Source: Liolophura sinensis
Taxonomy: Eukaryota; Mollusca; Polyplacophora; Chitonida; Chitonidae
NCBI RefSeq assembly: GCF_032854445.1
Contig: NC_088300.1
Location: forward strand, 35,199,608-35,263,607
Direction of reading: 5' to 3'
Length of the DNA stretch: 64,000 nucleotides
Shown here: positions 11,890-24,140 of the stretch, in pieces
How the letters are laid out: every line of letters starts with the position of its first letter
How positions within the stretch are numbered: the first letter of the stretch is position 1
Translations under genes and position numbers: made by a program
The notes under the pieces: model-generated
The model's input: only the letters and a program-made list of their open reading frames with translations
The model's database searches: none
Told to the model about the DNA's origin: nothing

Positions 11890-13680
11890 TTTGTTCAGTG
11901 TTTTGGCTTGCAATAAGTAGTAAAACATAGATAATGATGCTCATTATTGTGGGCGAAAAAGGCTTTAGAAAACAGGAGACTGAGAATTATGCATTTAATT
12001 TGACAGTCTTTGCAACTGATTCAGTTTATAATAGGAAGACTTTGCAGGTAGAAGGTCATGAGTGCTACTTGAGTCAGTTTTACACAGGTGATGCTGCATT
12101 CTCAAAAAGCACCAGATATCCGGATAGAGTCTAAGTTATAATAGTGTTGTTATCATGTTGCAATTATCATATGACCACTTCTGCAATTTATTGACATTTT
12201 TATTATTTTTTCTACCAAAATGCCATCTTCAGCATCAATTTGTGAGTTTCTCCATAATGGTTTTGACATGTATGAGAGATTACCCCTTGAAGGTAGAAAT
12301 AAAATTGTGTATTTTTAAAAGAAAAATGAAAATAAAGCTAATATTTTATGCAAATGCAAATGCTCAGTTGATACGACTATCTCAAGTTTTCTTAAGCGTT
12401 TTAATTTAGCTTTGGCATGATTGTTTGTTGCCGATCCTGTTTTAACATTGCCGCAGGTCAAATACCGATGTTAACACGAAGACGACAGCTATTGAATTGC
12501 TAGGGTTGTATGGCGTGTGATTGTTTTAGCGGACTTGGACTGTGTCACCTCCGCTTGTCAGCCTGCATACGTCCAGCCATGCAGAGGGGAATGTAGCAAT
12601 GCTGACTTGCCTCTGGCTATTGCTTATGTTAATAGCATTTCGTAGGCAAATCATTAACCACTAGTCGATCAGTGGGCAGAAAATAAGTTAGATTCATCAG
12701 TCGTGTTTGGTGGAGTGCTTGCGAATAACAGTACCATGCTTTCACTTACACACTCGTCGTATTTCGCGTAAATGTTGAGCATTCTACATCGCTGACCATG
12801 CTGAATTTTTCACACGTATTATTATCTTTTCTTTTTCTTACTTTATTCTTTACCTTTTTTTATTTTATCATCAGGTCCTATGTTTTCTCTTTTTTTTTCT
12901 TTTTTTTTTTTTATTATTTATTTATTATTTTCTTTGCAACCTTATTAGAGCAGGGAATGTACGTTACTATATTCATTCATAGATAATCAGACCTAAGGTG
13001 GAGAAAGCTAGACGGGAGACTTATTTGAATGAACACATAAAAACAAAAGAAAGAAATCTTACTTTCTTAGTAATAGGTGTCCTATTGTTTTTGAGTTGAA
13101 TGTGACTTGAGATAAAACATGGTTTTTATGCTCCTTGGTGGATGTTGAATAGATATGCACATAGCATGTCTAGACCTAGATTTCTTTGAGGTGTGTAGAG
13201 ATCCACTGATCACATAACTGTGTACGTTCCCTCATCTATTATGTTGTATTATGTGATGGACAAGTAGTTGCAATGTTAGCCTCCAAACCAGCGCAGAACA
13301 GGAGTTCAAACCCATATGGTACCTTTTGCCTTTTTTTTAATGTAACTTTTAAAAGATATTAGTGGGTACTGATTGTTATATAAGACATCATTAAGAAGAT
13401 TCTCCAGTTTCACGAGAAATTAGACTAAAATGTTACAAATTACTTGCAGCATGCTTTACAGAGCTGCACTAACATCATGGGTTTAAATGAAGAACCGTCA
13501 AAACTGAAATCGTTAATAGTTTTTTGTAGCTCTTTTGAAAACTCTTACCATATATAAGAAGAATGAACATATTCCTGATGGGAATCGAATGAGACATTTA
13601 GGATTTCAAGTTAGGCAATTTAGCTAGAATGACATTAGGGGTGTTTATAGCACATTATCATTGGTGGCTATATCAGGCAT
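11890..13680. other. Non-coding stretch with T-rich tract
   Basis: No gene recognised. A long pyrimidine/T tract runs about 12820-12945. At 13255-13325 a possible tRNA-like fragment (ggagttcaaaccc) may be a relic SINE head. Confidence 0.45.
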
Positions 13681-13851
13681 ACCACCAATGCAGTTACTGG
13701 GAGTTCAAGTCCAGCTTATGCTGGCTTCCTCTCCGGCTATACATGGAAAGGTCCTCCAGCAACCTGCTGGTTTCCTCCCACCATAATCCTGGCTGCTGTT
13801 GTGAAAATATTTTTGAGTATGCCGTAAAACACCAATCAAATAAGTAAATAA
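13681..13851 (+). mobile_element. SINE family 1, 5'-truncated, 171 bp
   Basis: Starts within the tRNA-like head (gagttcaagtccagc, B-box region). It runs through gctggcttcctctcc, cccaccataatcctggctgc and ttttgagtatgccgtaaaac, and ends accaatcaaataagtaaata. The 11-bp repeat atatcaggcat flanks it at 13670-13680 and 13852-13862. Confidence 0.88.
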
Positions 13852-13862
13852 ATATCAGGCAT

Positions 13863-16382
13863 GACGTTCTTAAAGGCAAAGAAAACACTAACATGAAGTA
13901 TGTCACATGAAAGGCCATTAAACACTGTTCATAAAATAGGTTGATTTATTTTCTTAGCATTTTTTAAACCTGGCAAAATGCATTTGAAACTTGGGATTCT
14001 ACAATGGCCTTTTCTTACCATATACAGACCATTGAGGTGACATCCAATTTTTGCGACTTAACACACATACACTGTTTAATGTCATGACGGAAAATATGTG
14101 TGCCTTCAGATCTTTAATTGCCTTAGCTAATTTCACTTGGAGACAGACTAATTCAGTTAAAAAAGTGTGGATGTGACATCAATGATACCTTTTTGGCCTC
14201 TTCTAACCACCATGGAATCTCTTTTTAAAACCATTTTACTGGGGAAAATTCTAAAAAAAAAAATACATCAAACTACTATCCTGGACAGTGTTTAATGGTC
14301 TTTAATGTGATACACTTCATTTTAGTGTTTATTGTTTTTTTAGAGTCATGATAATTTCACTGAATGCCTGTTATGCTGCCCAGGACTTTTAGGGGACACC
14401 ACTGTTTCTGTGTTACAACTAAAACAGCAACATACACTAAAGAGGGCTTCAAGAACTGTAATTCAAGTTTTAATCAATTAATTAGAAGTTTATAACATTA
14501 GATGTAACATAACTGTTCTGTTAGCTGTTGGAACTTAAAGCCTTTGCAGTTAGGCAGGTTGATGTGTGGTAGCAAAAAAAGGACATAGTAATTTTCACAA
14601 GAAATGATTACTTTTCTTTCAGACAGCATGTTTTGCAGCTACTTTTGCCTGTAGGGAAATGCAAGAAATCCAGAAAACATGAAAGTGATGGTAACACTTG
14701 AATCATTAATTGTTATTGCAGTTCCATTGTTCAAAGCTGTGAGCATGTCATTCGAGTGTTGTTGGTGTCGGACAGTTAATGTCATACATGTATGCAAATG
14801 CCAGAGCCACCAAATGATGAAAACGATGACCACTGAGGTCTGAAATGAACTGACAATAAGATATTTATCAGCCAGGCTTCATGTTACTGTTGTTTTCTCA
14901 TTAATAGCTTGGCATGTGGTTTTCTAACTGCTCTGAAATTGTTTCTGTACTGGATACAGGGTATGTCTTGCTGAGCAGTGTCAACCCCTAGTTCCAAAGC
15001 ATACCAGGAAGTCTGTAATTATCTGTTTGTCTAATCTTGTCCCAGTATTATTGTATGCCCTGATACATTTGTCACAAAAGGCTCCCCCCCTCCCCACTCC
15101 ACCCCACCCACCCCCCCACCCCAATCACTCTTCTGCTAAGCCTTTTCTTAGGTCTGGGTTCTGACAGGACTGATAGGTGACCATTTATGGTTTGTGCCCT
15201 CTCTTATTTACAGTTTGTCAGAAGTTTGGTCATGTGTGGGGTGGGAAGGGGAGAGGGGGAGTGGTGAACACTATCTATTGTTAGTCAAATCTAGATGAGT
15301 TTCTTTCCATTCTAAACAACCAGAAAACGCCTCAGGCTTTCTGTGGAATTCCACAGTGTTGGGGCCAAGCTGTGCTAAATGTTAGTCCTTGTCTCATTGC
15401 CTCTGGCTACCATAACAAGTCAGGAACCCAATTGTTCCCACAATATTAGGGGCAGTTGAGCTGTGTCCACACACTGTAGTTTGACTCTCAAGCTTTTATC
15501 TTGACTGGTGAAGACCTCAAACAATAGTGTCTTGTTTGTGAGTTATTACCTACATCAAAGGCAGTTATGTATTTATTTTTCAGGGATATATGCATGTGGA
15601 ATACAATGTTTAGCAAAAAAAAGAAGATCATAATGTGTGTATGTACATTACTATCATCATTCGCACACCGCAAGCACCTCTTGTAGATCAGTGAATGCTT
15701 CTTGTGGACAGGTGACATACCTGAAGATTGTAATTAAAGCAAACAAATAAAAAAAAACATATATTAAAGCTGTTGCCCTTTACAGTAAGGAAGTTTGAAC
15801 AAGAATGATATTCGAAATAAAATATGATTTATTTAAGGTTTTAAATTGACCAAAAATAATTTGTCTTAGCCCACTTACCGAAAAGAGAAAGTGCTGCTTG
15901 CTGTGAACCCTGTGATTAACACCACATCTTTCCTTTGTCTTATGTTCTGTATTCATTGCACTTGGGATTACCAGCTTTTATGAACCACATAAATCCATTA
16001 TTCATGCAGATTTGGAAAGCTAGAGACTGAAATGTACATGTTTAATACCTACCGTATATATACACATGGATGCCTGATGTAGTTTTATTGTCAACCTTGG
16101 TGCTTATATGAACTCATATGAACCCGCACAAACTCCTGTTTATTTTATAGTTAGGCAAAATTGTTTTGTGATGCAGATCTATCTTCATTTGCACTCTATC
16201 ATCTGATTAATAAGGGTATCAAATTTGACATTATGGTTTTAATTTCCACTGTAAAAGCTGTCCATTTGTGTATCCCAAACAAATTCATCATAACTTGCCA
16301 GGTAGCCTCCGCCAAACCATATGTTATTTCTGTTCTATCAGATAATCCTGTTTGACCTTTCATTATTGACTCTTTTATCTTT
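13863..16382. other. Non-coding stretch with C-rich tract and palindrome
   Basis: Contains a C-rich tract at 15081-15122 whose complement could form a G-quadruplex. A perfect 16-bp palindrome ctgtggaattccacag lies at 15341-15356. No exon or RNA gene is recognised. The sequence around 15150-15470 is more complex and less AT-rich than its surroundings. Confidence 0.5.
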
Positions 16383-16929
16383 TTATACTTTAATCCTATA
16401 TTTTTTTAAACTTTCACCTGTTGCCATGGTGAATAAGTACATAAATATTAAGAAATACATGCAGTAGTTCTTAATAATAAACTTTTTCTTTAAACGTAAA
16501 CAAATGGTACACATTGGGTTATGCTGGTGGTATGTGGTTTCAGGATTGTGAAAAACAAGGTGTAGGTTTCTTTCTTGGACTGATTGAGATAAAATACGCT
16601 GTGACAAGTGGCACAGAAAGTGTACAGAGAGAGTGATGGATGGTATGTCTGGGTTACAGTAGGTGTTTATACTAAGGCAGTGTTTACATTTATGTGGGCC
16701 TGACTCTGGTGATATTGACCTAGTGGCTCTGTCTGCTACAGCCAAATGACCAGAGGACATGAGCCCATGCAGAATGGGGTAACACCAGCCAGGTGCCCCC
16801 TCCAGCCATGCGCCCCATGCCAGGAGGTCCTGTGGTGCAAATCCCTGCACAAACATGGCAGTGTGGCTGTTCAAACCTGACTGGATGGTGGACAGACAGA
16901 CACAGAGAAGTCAGGTTAGAGATGGGCAA
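16383..16929. other. Unassigned exon-like island; longest non-repeat open frame
   Basis: The minus strand has a 163-codon frame (16383-16874), the longest outside tandem repeats, with no domain I recognise. On the plus strand an acceptor-like ctctgtctgctacag ends at about 16741. It is followed by about 140 bases open in one frame, rich in Pro, Cys and Gln, ending at a stop near 16878. Local GC is clearly higher than in the flanks. Neither strand matches a family I can name. It could be an exon, a regulatory island or chance. Confidence 0.2.
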
Positions 16930-18063
16930 TCAGGCCTAACAGTGGTATATCATCAAGAACTGGCTAACTGATGGTGATAGCCAAATGCAGAGACACTAAA
17001 ATGGTAAAACTGCTTCTGGCAGTTCTTCATGCGAGATCACCCAATCTGATGATCTAAAAAAAAAAACAGAATAAAAATTGCGTGACCCCTCCCCCCGCCT
17101 TTACCATAGCTTCTCACTTCCGCAGGGCCTCATATAGTCTGGTCATTTAACGTGCATTTAGGCTTTGTCACTATATGCTAATGTGTACCCTATCATTTTG
17201 TCACAGCCATATTACTTACATATCATTTTAATCTCTCCCCTTTTTTTCAGTTTATATAGTTTATATGGTGATAAGATAAAAGTGAATATCAAATGAAGGA
17301 GAAAACCTCTTTTTTTGAGGCAAATTGTATAACCTCACTGCTAAGCATGTCTAACAGAAGGCAATCTGTAAGCTTTGATAAATGTTTGCATTTCAAATCA
17401 TGTAACTGAAATTATTCACACAGTAGCGATTCGTTTTTTAGCTCCACAACTCAGTCTGTGTGTTTATCTTTCAGATCTCCATATTAACTTTGAAAAGATA
17501 TTTGATCTGCAGGTGCATGTTTGTTTTGTTTTTTTTTGTTTTGTTTTTTTTTTATGGTTTATGATGTGAAGAAATGTTGATTAGAGAAAGCAGTGTATAA
17601 TATATCACAAAAATGTCAATTTGTCAAATGCTACATCACTAAAGAGTATAAAACATCAGGTATATGGGTGAACACTTTTTATACTGTTGACAAGCCGCAC
17701 TTTAAATTATCTTCAAAGAGTCTTCGTCTTCTACTAATGAGTAAAAGTATACAGACTACAATTGAAAAAATATTTAAGCATATATAAAACAGTACTGATT
17801 TCTAATGAAATGTTTTTACAGGAATACAGAATCAGTCCTATTCTGGACACATTTAATTATCCAATCAGCACGGCTTCTATATGGCTGTAAGCAGCGCATA
17901 TGTTCTAAATCTGATCCCATCACTATACTTTCACATTTGGCACTCTTAACATATCTTATCCACTGCTGATTTGCAGTTAATGACTCCGTTGATGGGTACA
18001 GTTGCACTTGTTTGTTTCATTTCATGGCTGTAATGATGTAGATGTAGCATATCAGCTGTGATC
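16930..18063. other. Non-coding stretch
   Basis: No gene recognised. Includes a GTTTT/poly-T tract at about 17520-17555. Open frames of about 60 codons here are compatible with chance. Confidence 0.5.
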
Positions 18064-18118
18064 ATTCACTCATTCACTCGTTAAACCCAAGCAAATCACT
18101 CATTCACTCATTTGTTCT
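18064..18118 (+). mobile_element. SINE family 3 tail fragment, decayed
   Basis: Contains cgttaaacccaagcaaatcactcattcactcat. This matches the terminal gttaaaccccaagcactcactcactc of family 3. The upstream body is not recognisable. Confidence 0.5.
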
Positions 18119-18182
18119 TTCAGAACTTTTTTGCCATGACTGCCAGGCCCTTGACCAATAAGCTTCCATATGCAAATCTGCA

Positions 18183-18350
18183 GCTTGGAAGTCAGGAGGT
18201 CTGTCAGATACCTGGCAAAAGGCAATGGTTCACTCTGGGCACTCTGCTTTCTTACCTCCAGCCGTAAACCTGACTGACATCATGTACATGTGATTGAATG
18301 TAATTCTTCTTCTGGAGTATGACACTATGAACACCAATCAGATCAGTCAT
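18183..18350 (+). mobile_element. SINE family 2, head-truncated
   Basis: Motif order is ggaagtcaggaggtctgtcag, atacctggcaaaaggcaatgg, ctgggcactctgctttc, cctccagccgtaaacctgac, cttctggagtatgacac, then aacaccaatcagatcag. It parallels the copies at 53350 and 58600. Confidence 0.7.
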
Positions 18351-18971
18351 ACATACTACGCATGTATCTAATAAGAGGCCTGATCCTTGTACAGCATAGT
18401 GGTCACTGTGGATTGTGTGTCCTGAAGCATGCTCCTTCAGAACATAAAAATAGGTTGTTGGCACATGTGTGTCAGTGTTCTATTTTCTATGTAGTTTACA
18501 AGTATCAAAGAAAAAGCTGAAGTACGTCACTTAGCAAAGAATGTCAGTTTTAACATGACACAATCAGTCAGTTATTCCAGGACTTAGTCTGATGACAACA
18601 GATTGCATTGTCTCCCTAGTTCTTGGTCAGAGTGGGCAGTGGGAAGGGTTGTATTTCAAATTTCCTCTAAATTGCTGATGGATTTGAGAATAAAACATTC
18701 TATTTGTTGATTTTTTATATACATGTTAGAATATCTTTGCAGGAATGTGCCAAAAAAAAAAATTCTCTCTTATAGTTGGTTTTAAGGTTATGTTAGCTTC
18801 GCAAAAGCAGACATGATCTTGTAACTGGGTTCATAAAGATCTATTGTCATTAATATTACTGATGTTATATATATCCAATATCTGCTAATATTGGATTTTT
18901 AGACCAAGGAGATCTGGTCACCGTCAAGTTTACAAGGGAGAAGGCCAAGGTGGTTTGCATGCCAGTGGGGC
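18351..18971. other. Non-coding stretch
   Basis: Nothing recognised. An AT-rich imperfect inverted element around tccaatatctgctaatattgga (18874-18895) is minor. Confidence 0.4.
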
Positions 18972-19182
18972 ACAACGACCCAAGAGGCTCTCACCAGTGT
19001 GGTTGCTGTGAATTCAAATCCAGCTCATGTTGGCTTAATCTTTGGACGTACATGTGAAGGACTGCCAGCAACCTATGGATGGCCATGGATTGCTCAGTCT
19101 CATCATAATGCTGGCTGCTGTAGTATAAGTGAAATATTTTTGAATACATCGTAAAACACAAATAGATAAATAAATAAATAAA
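18972..19182 (+). mobile_element. SINE family 1, near full length, diverged
   Basis: Contains acccaagaggctctcaccag, ctgtgaattcaaatccagct (B-box region), catcataatgctggctgct and aagtgaaatatttttgaata. It ends acacaaatagataaataaat. The A-box part of the head is missing. No clear TSD was found. Confidence 0.75.
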
Positions 19183-20265
19183 GCTATCTTTCCAGTTTTG
19201 ATAAGCACATGGTGCACAATATTGTATATTGTATTTATTATATTAATAATGCATTTTTAGCTTCAACATAGAATAATGTGTTGAACTCATAGCTCCACCG
19301 TCCATGGCAACAGTTCTGTTGATATGAAGATCTCCAGACAATTTAACCTTTATAACCAAACCACAACAGTTGTCAACAATATGGAACAGTACATGCTGTT
19401 CATAACTTTACATTATTTGATTAGAGGTTTAAAATCGTAGTCAGGAATTTTTCACTTTAATGAAGGTGGTCTGATATGGAACCTGGAACCTTCTTGCCAG
19501 ATACCGGAATGATAAACCCCCAAATTGAAAGTCACAGTCAAGTAGCCAAATAAAATCCCTCGTAACTTCAGATGAAATTCATAATAAAGCCAGGGCAGTG
19601 ACTTATAGGTTCAGATATGGTGTTAGATATTATTAGTATCATTGAGGTCAGATTTCACGCTCAGGAGTTTTGTTTTCATTGAGTTTGTTATGTGCATTTA
19701 TCTCCACTCTATAAACCGGCCTGAACTGTGGACACCACAACAATCAAGTCAATAGCTCGTCTTGAGCAATGAAACAAGCTTATTGCAAAACTGGCATTCT
19801 TTCATGTGTATATTAAGTCTAGGAATTATATGTCACATGGACAGTGGCCTCAGTGTTTTTAATAGATGGGCAGTGAAGGTCATGCTGCCACCAATTGTTT
19901 GTCATTGACTCTCTTCTCAGATGTAACTTGTGAAAGGCAGATTCTTCTATGAATTGACACCATACCTTCTACCATGTTTTATAAAAAGCATCAAGAACTT
20001 CACAATCCAGTAGATACATTGATCAGTTTCGTGTACTACACAAGTAGAGTTAGGCCTATTTAAAAACACAAAAGCTTTATGTTGACTCAGTATTTCCACT
20101 TTTTTTTTTTTTTTGCCATCACAGGAATGAATATCCTGATTATGGGAAAATAAAATTCTGAAATATTGAGGGCTAGAGACAACATGCTAGAGAATTTAAT
20201 TTTTGAAATTCTGATATTGTTTATCATGTGCATCGAATAATACTGCTGCAGTTTGAATACTCATC
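19183..20265. other. Non-coding stretch
   Basis: No exon, RNA gene or family repeat recognised. A T15 run is present near 20100-20114. Confidence 0.5.
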
Positions 20266-20280
20266 CACCTGTGTGCTGTG

Positions 20281-20420
20281 ACTAGGTGGAAATCCGTCCT
20301 GCAACAAGGAGGCACATTACATGCACTCTAAGGATTCCTTCGTCGTCATATGAGTGAAAAATTGTTAAATACGACATTAAACCCAAAGCACTCGCTCACA
20401 CACACACTCACTCACTCACT
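20281..20420 (+). mobile_element. SINE family 3, 5'-truncated, 140 bp
   Basis: Starts at tggaaatccgtcctgcaaca, keeps the cttcgtcgtcatatgagtga domain and the attaaacccaaagcactc tail, and ends in (CTCA/CACA)n. The 15-bp repeat cacctgtgtgctgtg flanks it exactly at 20266-20280 and 20421-20435. Confidence 0.93.
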
Positions 20421-20435
20421 CACCTGTGTGCTGTG

Positions 20436-23400
20436 TTATGGGGCTGTACATGTACCAGTGTGAATTTGCTTGGTCTGGGAGAGAAGAAGGTGTGGCCTCC
20501 CAGACTGGTGGTGACAAACACCCTCAGACAGGGGCTTATGTAATCTGGCAGGATAGCATCACACTGGAGCAGTTCTAGGGTGATTTACTGTGGCTGAATA
20601 AACAGTGGGACTGTGCAGGGACATAGGAAAGACTGTTGTCAGTGCCTGAGTGTAATAGGGTGATGTAATAGTCAGTGTCTGGGTCTCAGGGGTTTGTATG
20701 TGTTAACCACAGCTCACTGGCTGACACTGTTTGAGTTAGGCTCAGTCTGCTGGACAAGGCTGATTTGACCCCCCTGATTGACTGTATTGGGGCGATATCC
20801 CTCACATCCCTTCCAGGTGGGTAAATAATACCCTTAAGACTTGGCATGAGGAACCTCATCAGGCTCATGTGTGTCATGGACAAATGAGAGCGTCAGCTAA
20901 GTTACCAATATGACCTGCCCATTTTGTCTCATGCCAAGAGGTGTCGTTGGTAGAAGAGAGAAGATAGAGGGAATTACACAGAAATATGTGGGTTTGGCAT
21001 TGTGTAGTCTTCTGCTATTGAAACTGAGTTTGGAGTCTTCATGGTTGTCTATATACATTATCAGTGTTGAGGCACAAGTTCACATATTTATACTAGCTAG
21101 GCACATGCATTAATTAAGTTGTACTCTTGGTGAAGTTGATTAAACTAAAGACCTTAAATGGACTTTTTTGACCTGATCATACATTACAGTTCTGTAGGTT
21201 TGGAGATGCTGTGTATGGTGAAATACTCCACTTTATAAATGTTTGTATTTGTAAAGATGAGCAGCATAGAAAAGAAAGAACCATTTTATGTTCTTACATT
21301 AAGTAACTGTTTTGTCATATATGTTCAGAATTTTCTTAAGTGTTACATATTCCTGAACACTGAGTCTCCAAGCATGTTTCTATATAATAAAACAATAATA
21401 CAGTATTCAGATACAAAATGTATAAACTAAAGAAATAAATCCAAAAACAATAAATGTAATATCACTACTTATCCAAAGATATGTATTATCAACAGTAAAA
21501 TTTAAAGGAATAAAAGACTCGGTCGGCTTAAACTGAGATGACTGTAACGGGAAATAACATGAGTTATCTAACATGGATGTTTAATTAATGTTAATGATGT
21601 ATAGAACTACTTGTATAATAGTATTGTTCAGAGACAGATTAGATCCTTCTTGTCCACAGTTTGATGTTCACAGTCTTTAAGTATGGACTGTTGGCTTGTT
21701 ATCCATGTCACAAATCAGTCTGCTCATTAATAAACCCTTTTGGTAGTGCAGATCTATTTTAGACTCCTATCAGACAGATTCATGCATATAAGAACCTGTT
21801 TTTATGTGGCAGTTCTCTCCTCTTTTCTCACCTCATGATTTTTACACCTTTGATTGCTAATACAAGCCCGACCAATTAACTGGTGTATTCTGAATTCCTG
21901 ATATTAAACCACTTCATCATTGGCTACTTTTTTCTCACTACCGAGATGAAATGCACAAGTTGAGTGTATCCAGAGGAATCACATTTACAGTACTTAGCCC
22001 CCAACTGTGTAGTTGATAGATCAGACTAAACGTGATTTAAGATGAGGCGAAGATACATTGAATTGTGGTTTGTCATGAAGCAGAAAATTGCCCTATAGCT
22101 ACAACAGAGCCCTGTAAACCACACGTTGCTCATGTGGTTTGCCAGGTCCTGTGTCTCATCATGTTATGCTAACGGATGTCATCACTCTTATTTAAACATC
22201 AGGCAGCACATGACAAAAATCATTAGTCATTTCACTTCTGGAATACAGCATTCATTCAACCTGAATGGAACAAAGAAATTAATTATTCATTTCATGAGGT
22301 ATATTGTCCGGATGAGCTCACAGCTGTCAATAGTCTTACATTGCTACAATTGTAAAGCTTGTATGCAAGAGTACAATATAATATTTTGCATCAGCTTGTG
22401 TTACAAGATCTAGCAAAGATAATACACAGCAACACATTATAGTTCAATTTTGGTTCTGGATTTATCTTTTTTGTTTGTTTTTGGTGTTACTTTTCAAAAC
22501 ACTTAAAAAATTAAAAGAAAAAAAAACATGCACCTGATATATTGTCTTTGAGAACATTGACCCTTGTTTAAAATCTAAGTGAATTGAAATGGAATTAAGT
22601 CAAGTAACATGAAAAAGAAAAAACAATAGAAATGTCAGGTATTGATTTATTTGTGTTTTGGTTTTTTTTTTTCTTTTTTTGACATTGTTATCTGACAGAT
22701 CTTAATGATATATGTATGGGTATGCTTCAGGTAGAATAAGACCGTGGCCAAAAAAGTTTTTGTTTTTTTTTTTTTTGCTTTGTTTGTTTTGTTTTTTGTT
22801 CATATGACCTTACCTATAACTCGTAACTATAACCCGTATCACTGCAATGAACTTTGGCTGTAAATCTGTTGGAAATAAATAATATTGTATAGTGTAAAAA
22901 TACGAAACAACTTCTAGACTTTGTAACTTGGGAATTCCCATAAAATGCTAGTTACTTCGAAATCAGTAGGTTATTTAGAACATTCACATGGAAATCTGAA
23001 TGTGGCAGGCATTTAAGATGGACATGAGGAACCTGTACTGTACATGTGCTTGTCAGGTCTGGATTTTTTTTGGCGGGGGGCGCTACTAAATGTAGCCTTT
23101 TCTTTGTCAGTATAAACAGAGAAAACTGTCTTGGGCCTGATTGGATGAGGAACAGAGCTTGCACAATAGGTATTGCTGTGGGTTTGTTGGTTCATGTGTT
23201 GAGCATTGGTGAACAGGAGGGAGCCAGCAGCCAGTGCCAGGGCAGGTGACAGCCATACATGGCTGGGAAACTCCCTCATTACACCAGTAAACATCCCCTA
23301 ATACACACACTGACAAGCTTTATGTGACCAGCAACTGTACCACAAACAGGAACAATGGAAAAACTCTCAGAGGAAATTGTCAACTAATACCATGTTGTGG

Positions 23401-23640
23401 ACACAAGTTTCGATTTTGATCAGTTGCAACTTCTCAAATTGAAGTTGCCTTTTGTTTATGATGCTCAAATCCACCCACCTGTATGAATTTATGTCGAAAC
23501 AGACATTTGTATACATGCCGTTGACCGAAATGGAAATTCTGGGTCTATAATAGCAAGACCGATTTCGAAAACATAAAACACTAACCACCAGAGAGTAAAG
23601 AAAGTATATATTATAAAGAGTGAAATTATGATTTATTAAA
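20436..23640. other. Non-coding stretch
   Basis: No supported gene. A GC-richer block at 20436-20900 and another at 23130-23290 could be regulatory, but nothing decides it. T-rich GTTTT tracts lie near 22655-22680 and 22757-22800. Confidence 0.45.
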
Positions 23641-23745
23641 CCCTAATATGTACCCGGAAGGATTTTGAGTCCGAAGACGGAGGGTCTTCATCATAATTCC
23701 CGGATCAGAACTCGTGCATATTGGGTAGATCAAAATCAAATTTAT
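23641..23745 (-). mobile_element. Possible 3'-end fragment of a retroelement
   Basis: On the minus strand a short hairpin (GAAGAC, CCTCC, GTCTTC) is followed by GGACTCAAAATCCTTCCGGG and an AATAAA-like stretch. This arrangement resembles hairpins in 3' untranslated regions of some Penelope-like and other retroelements. That comparison is from memory. The CpG density is higher than in the flanks. No coding sequence is attached. Confidence 0.25.
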
Positions 23746-24004
23746 ATTAGTTTGCAGCTTTTGCAGATATATGGTAAAAAGAGTGGACATAGATCACTGG
23801 CAAATTCTTATGTTCACAAGATCAAATAATCTGTCGGACACTTTCGTCTTTGGGAAAGCCATATTTTTTTTAGACTCATGTTTTATAATGCTATTAATAG
23901 TATGGTCTTCAGTTTCATGAAATAAACCAAGAAAAAATTGACAAAGCTCATATGACAGAGGAGAGAAACATTCATTGAAGGTGAGTTGTCTCTCACCAAT
24001 ATGG

Positions 24005-24140
24005 TGTGCATATCTGTTTGTTGCACACAGGAAAGTTTGTCAGTAATTTGTCAATGATTGATGGTTTAACTCTGGTAATCTGGTCTCCTCCAGACATACC
24101 ACTATGTGTTATATGATACATGTTCTGGACATTTCAATGT
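24005..24140 (+). mobile_element. SINE family 2 body fragment abutting a minisatellite
   Basis: gtgtgcatatctgt, then aggaaagtttgtcagtaatt and tgatggttta, match the family 2 body at 57915-57980. The 3' end is not intact; the 55-bp array begins where the tail should be. Confidence 0.65.
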
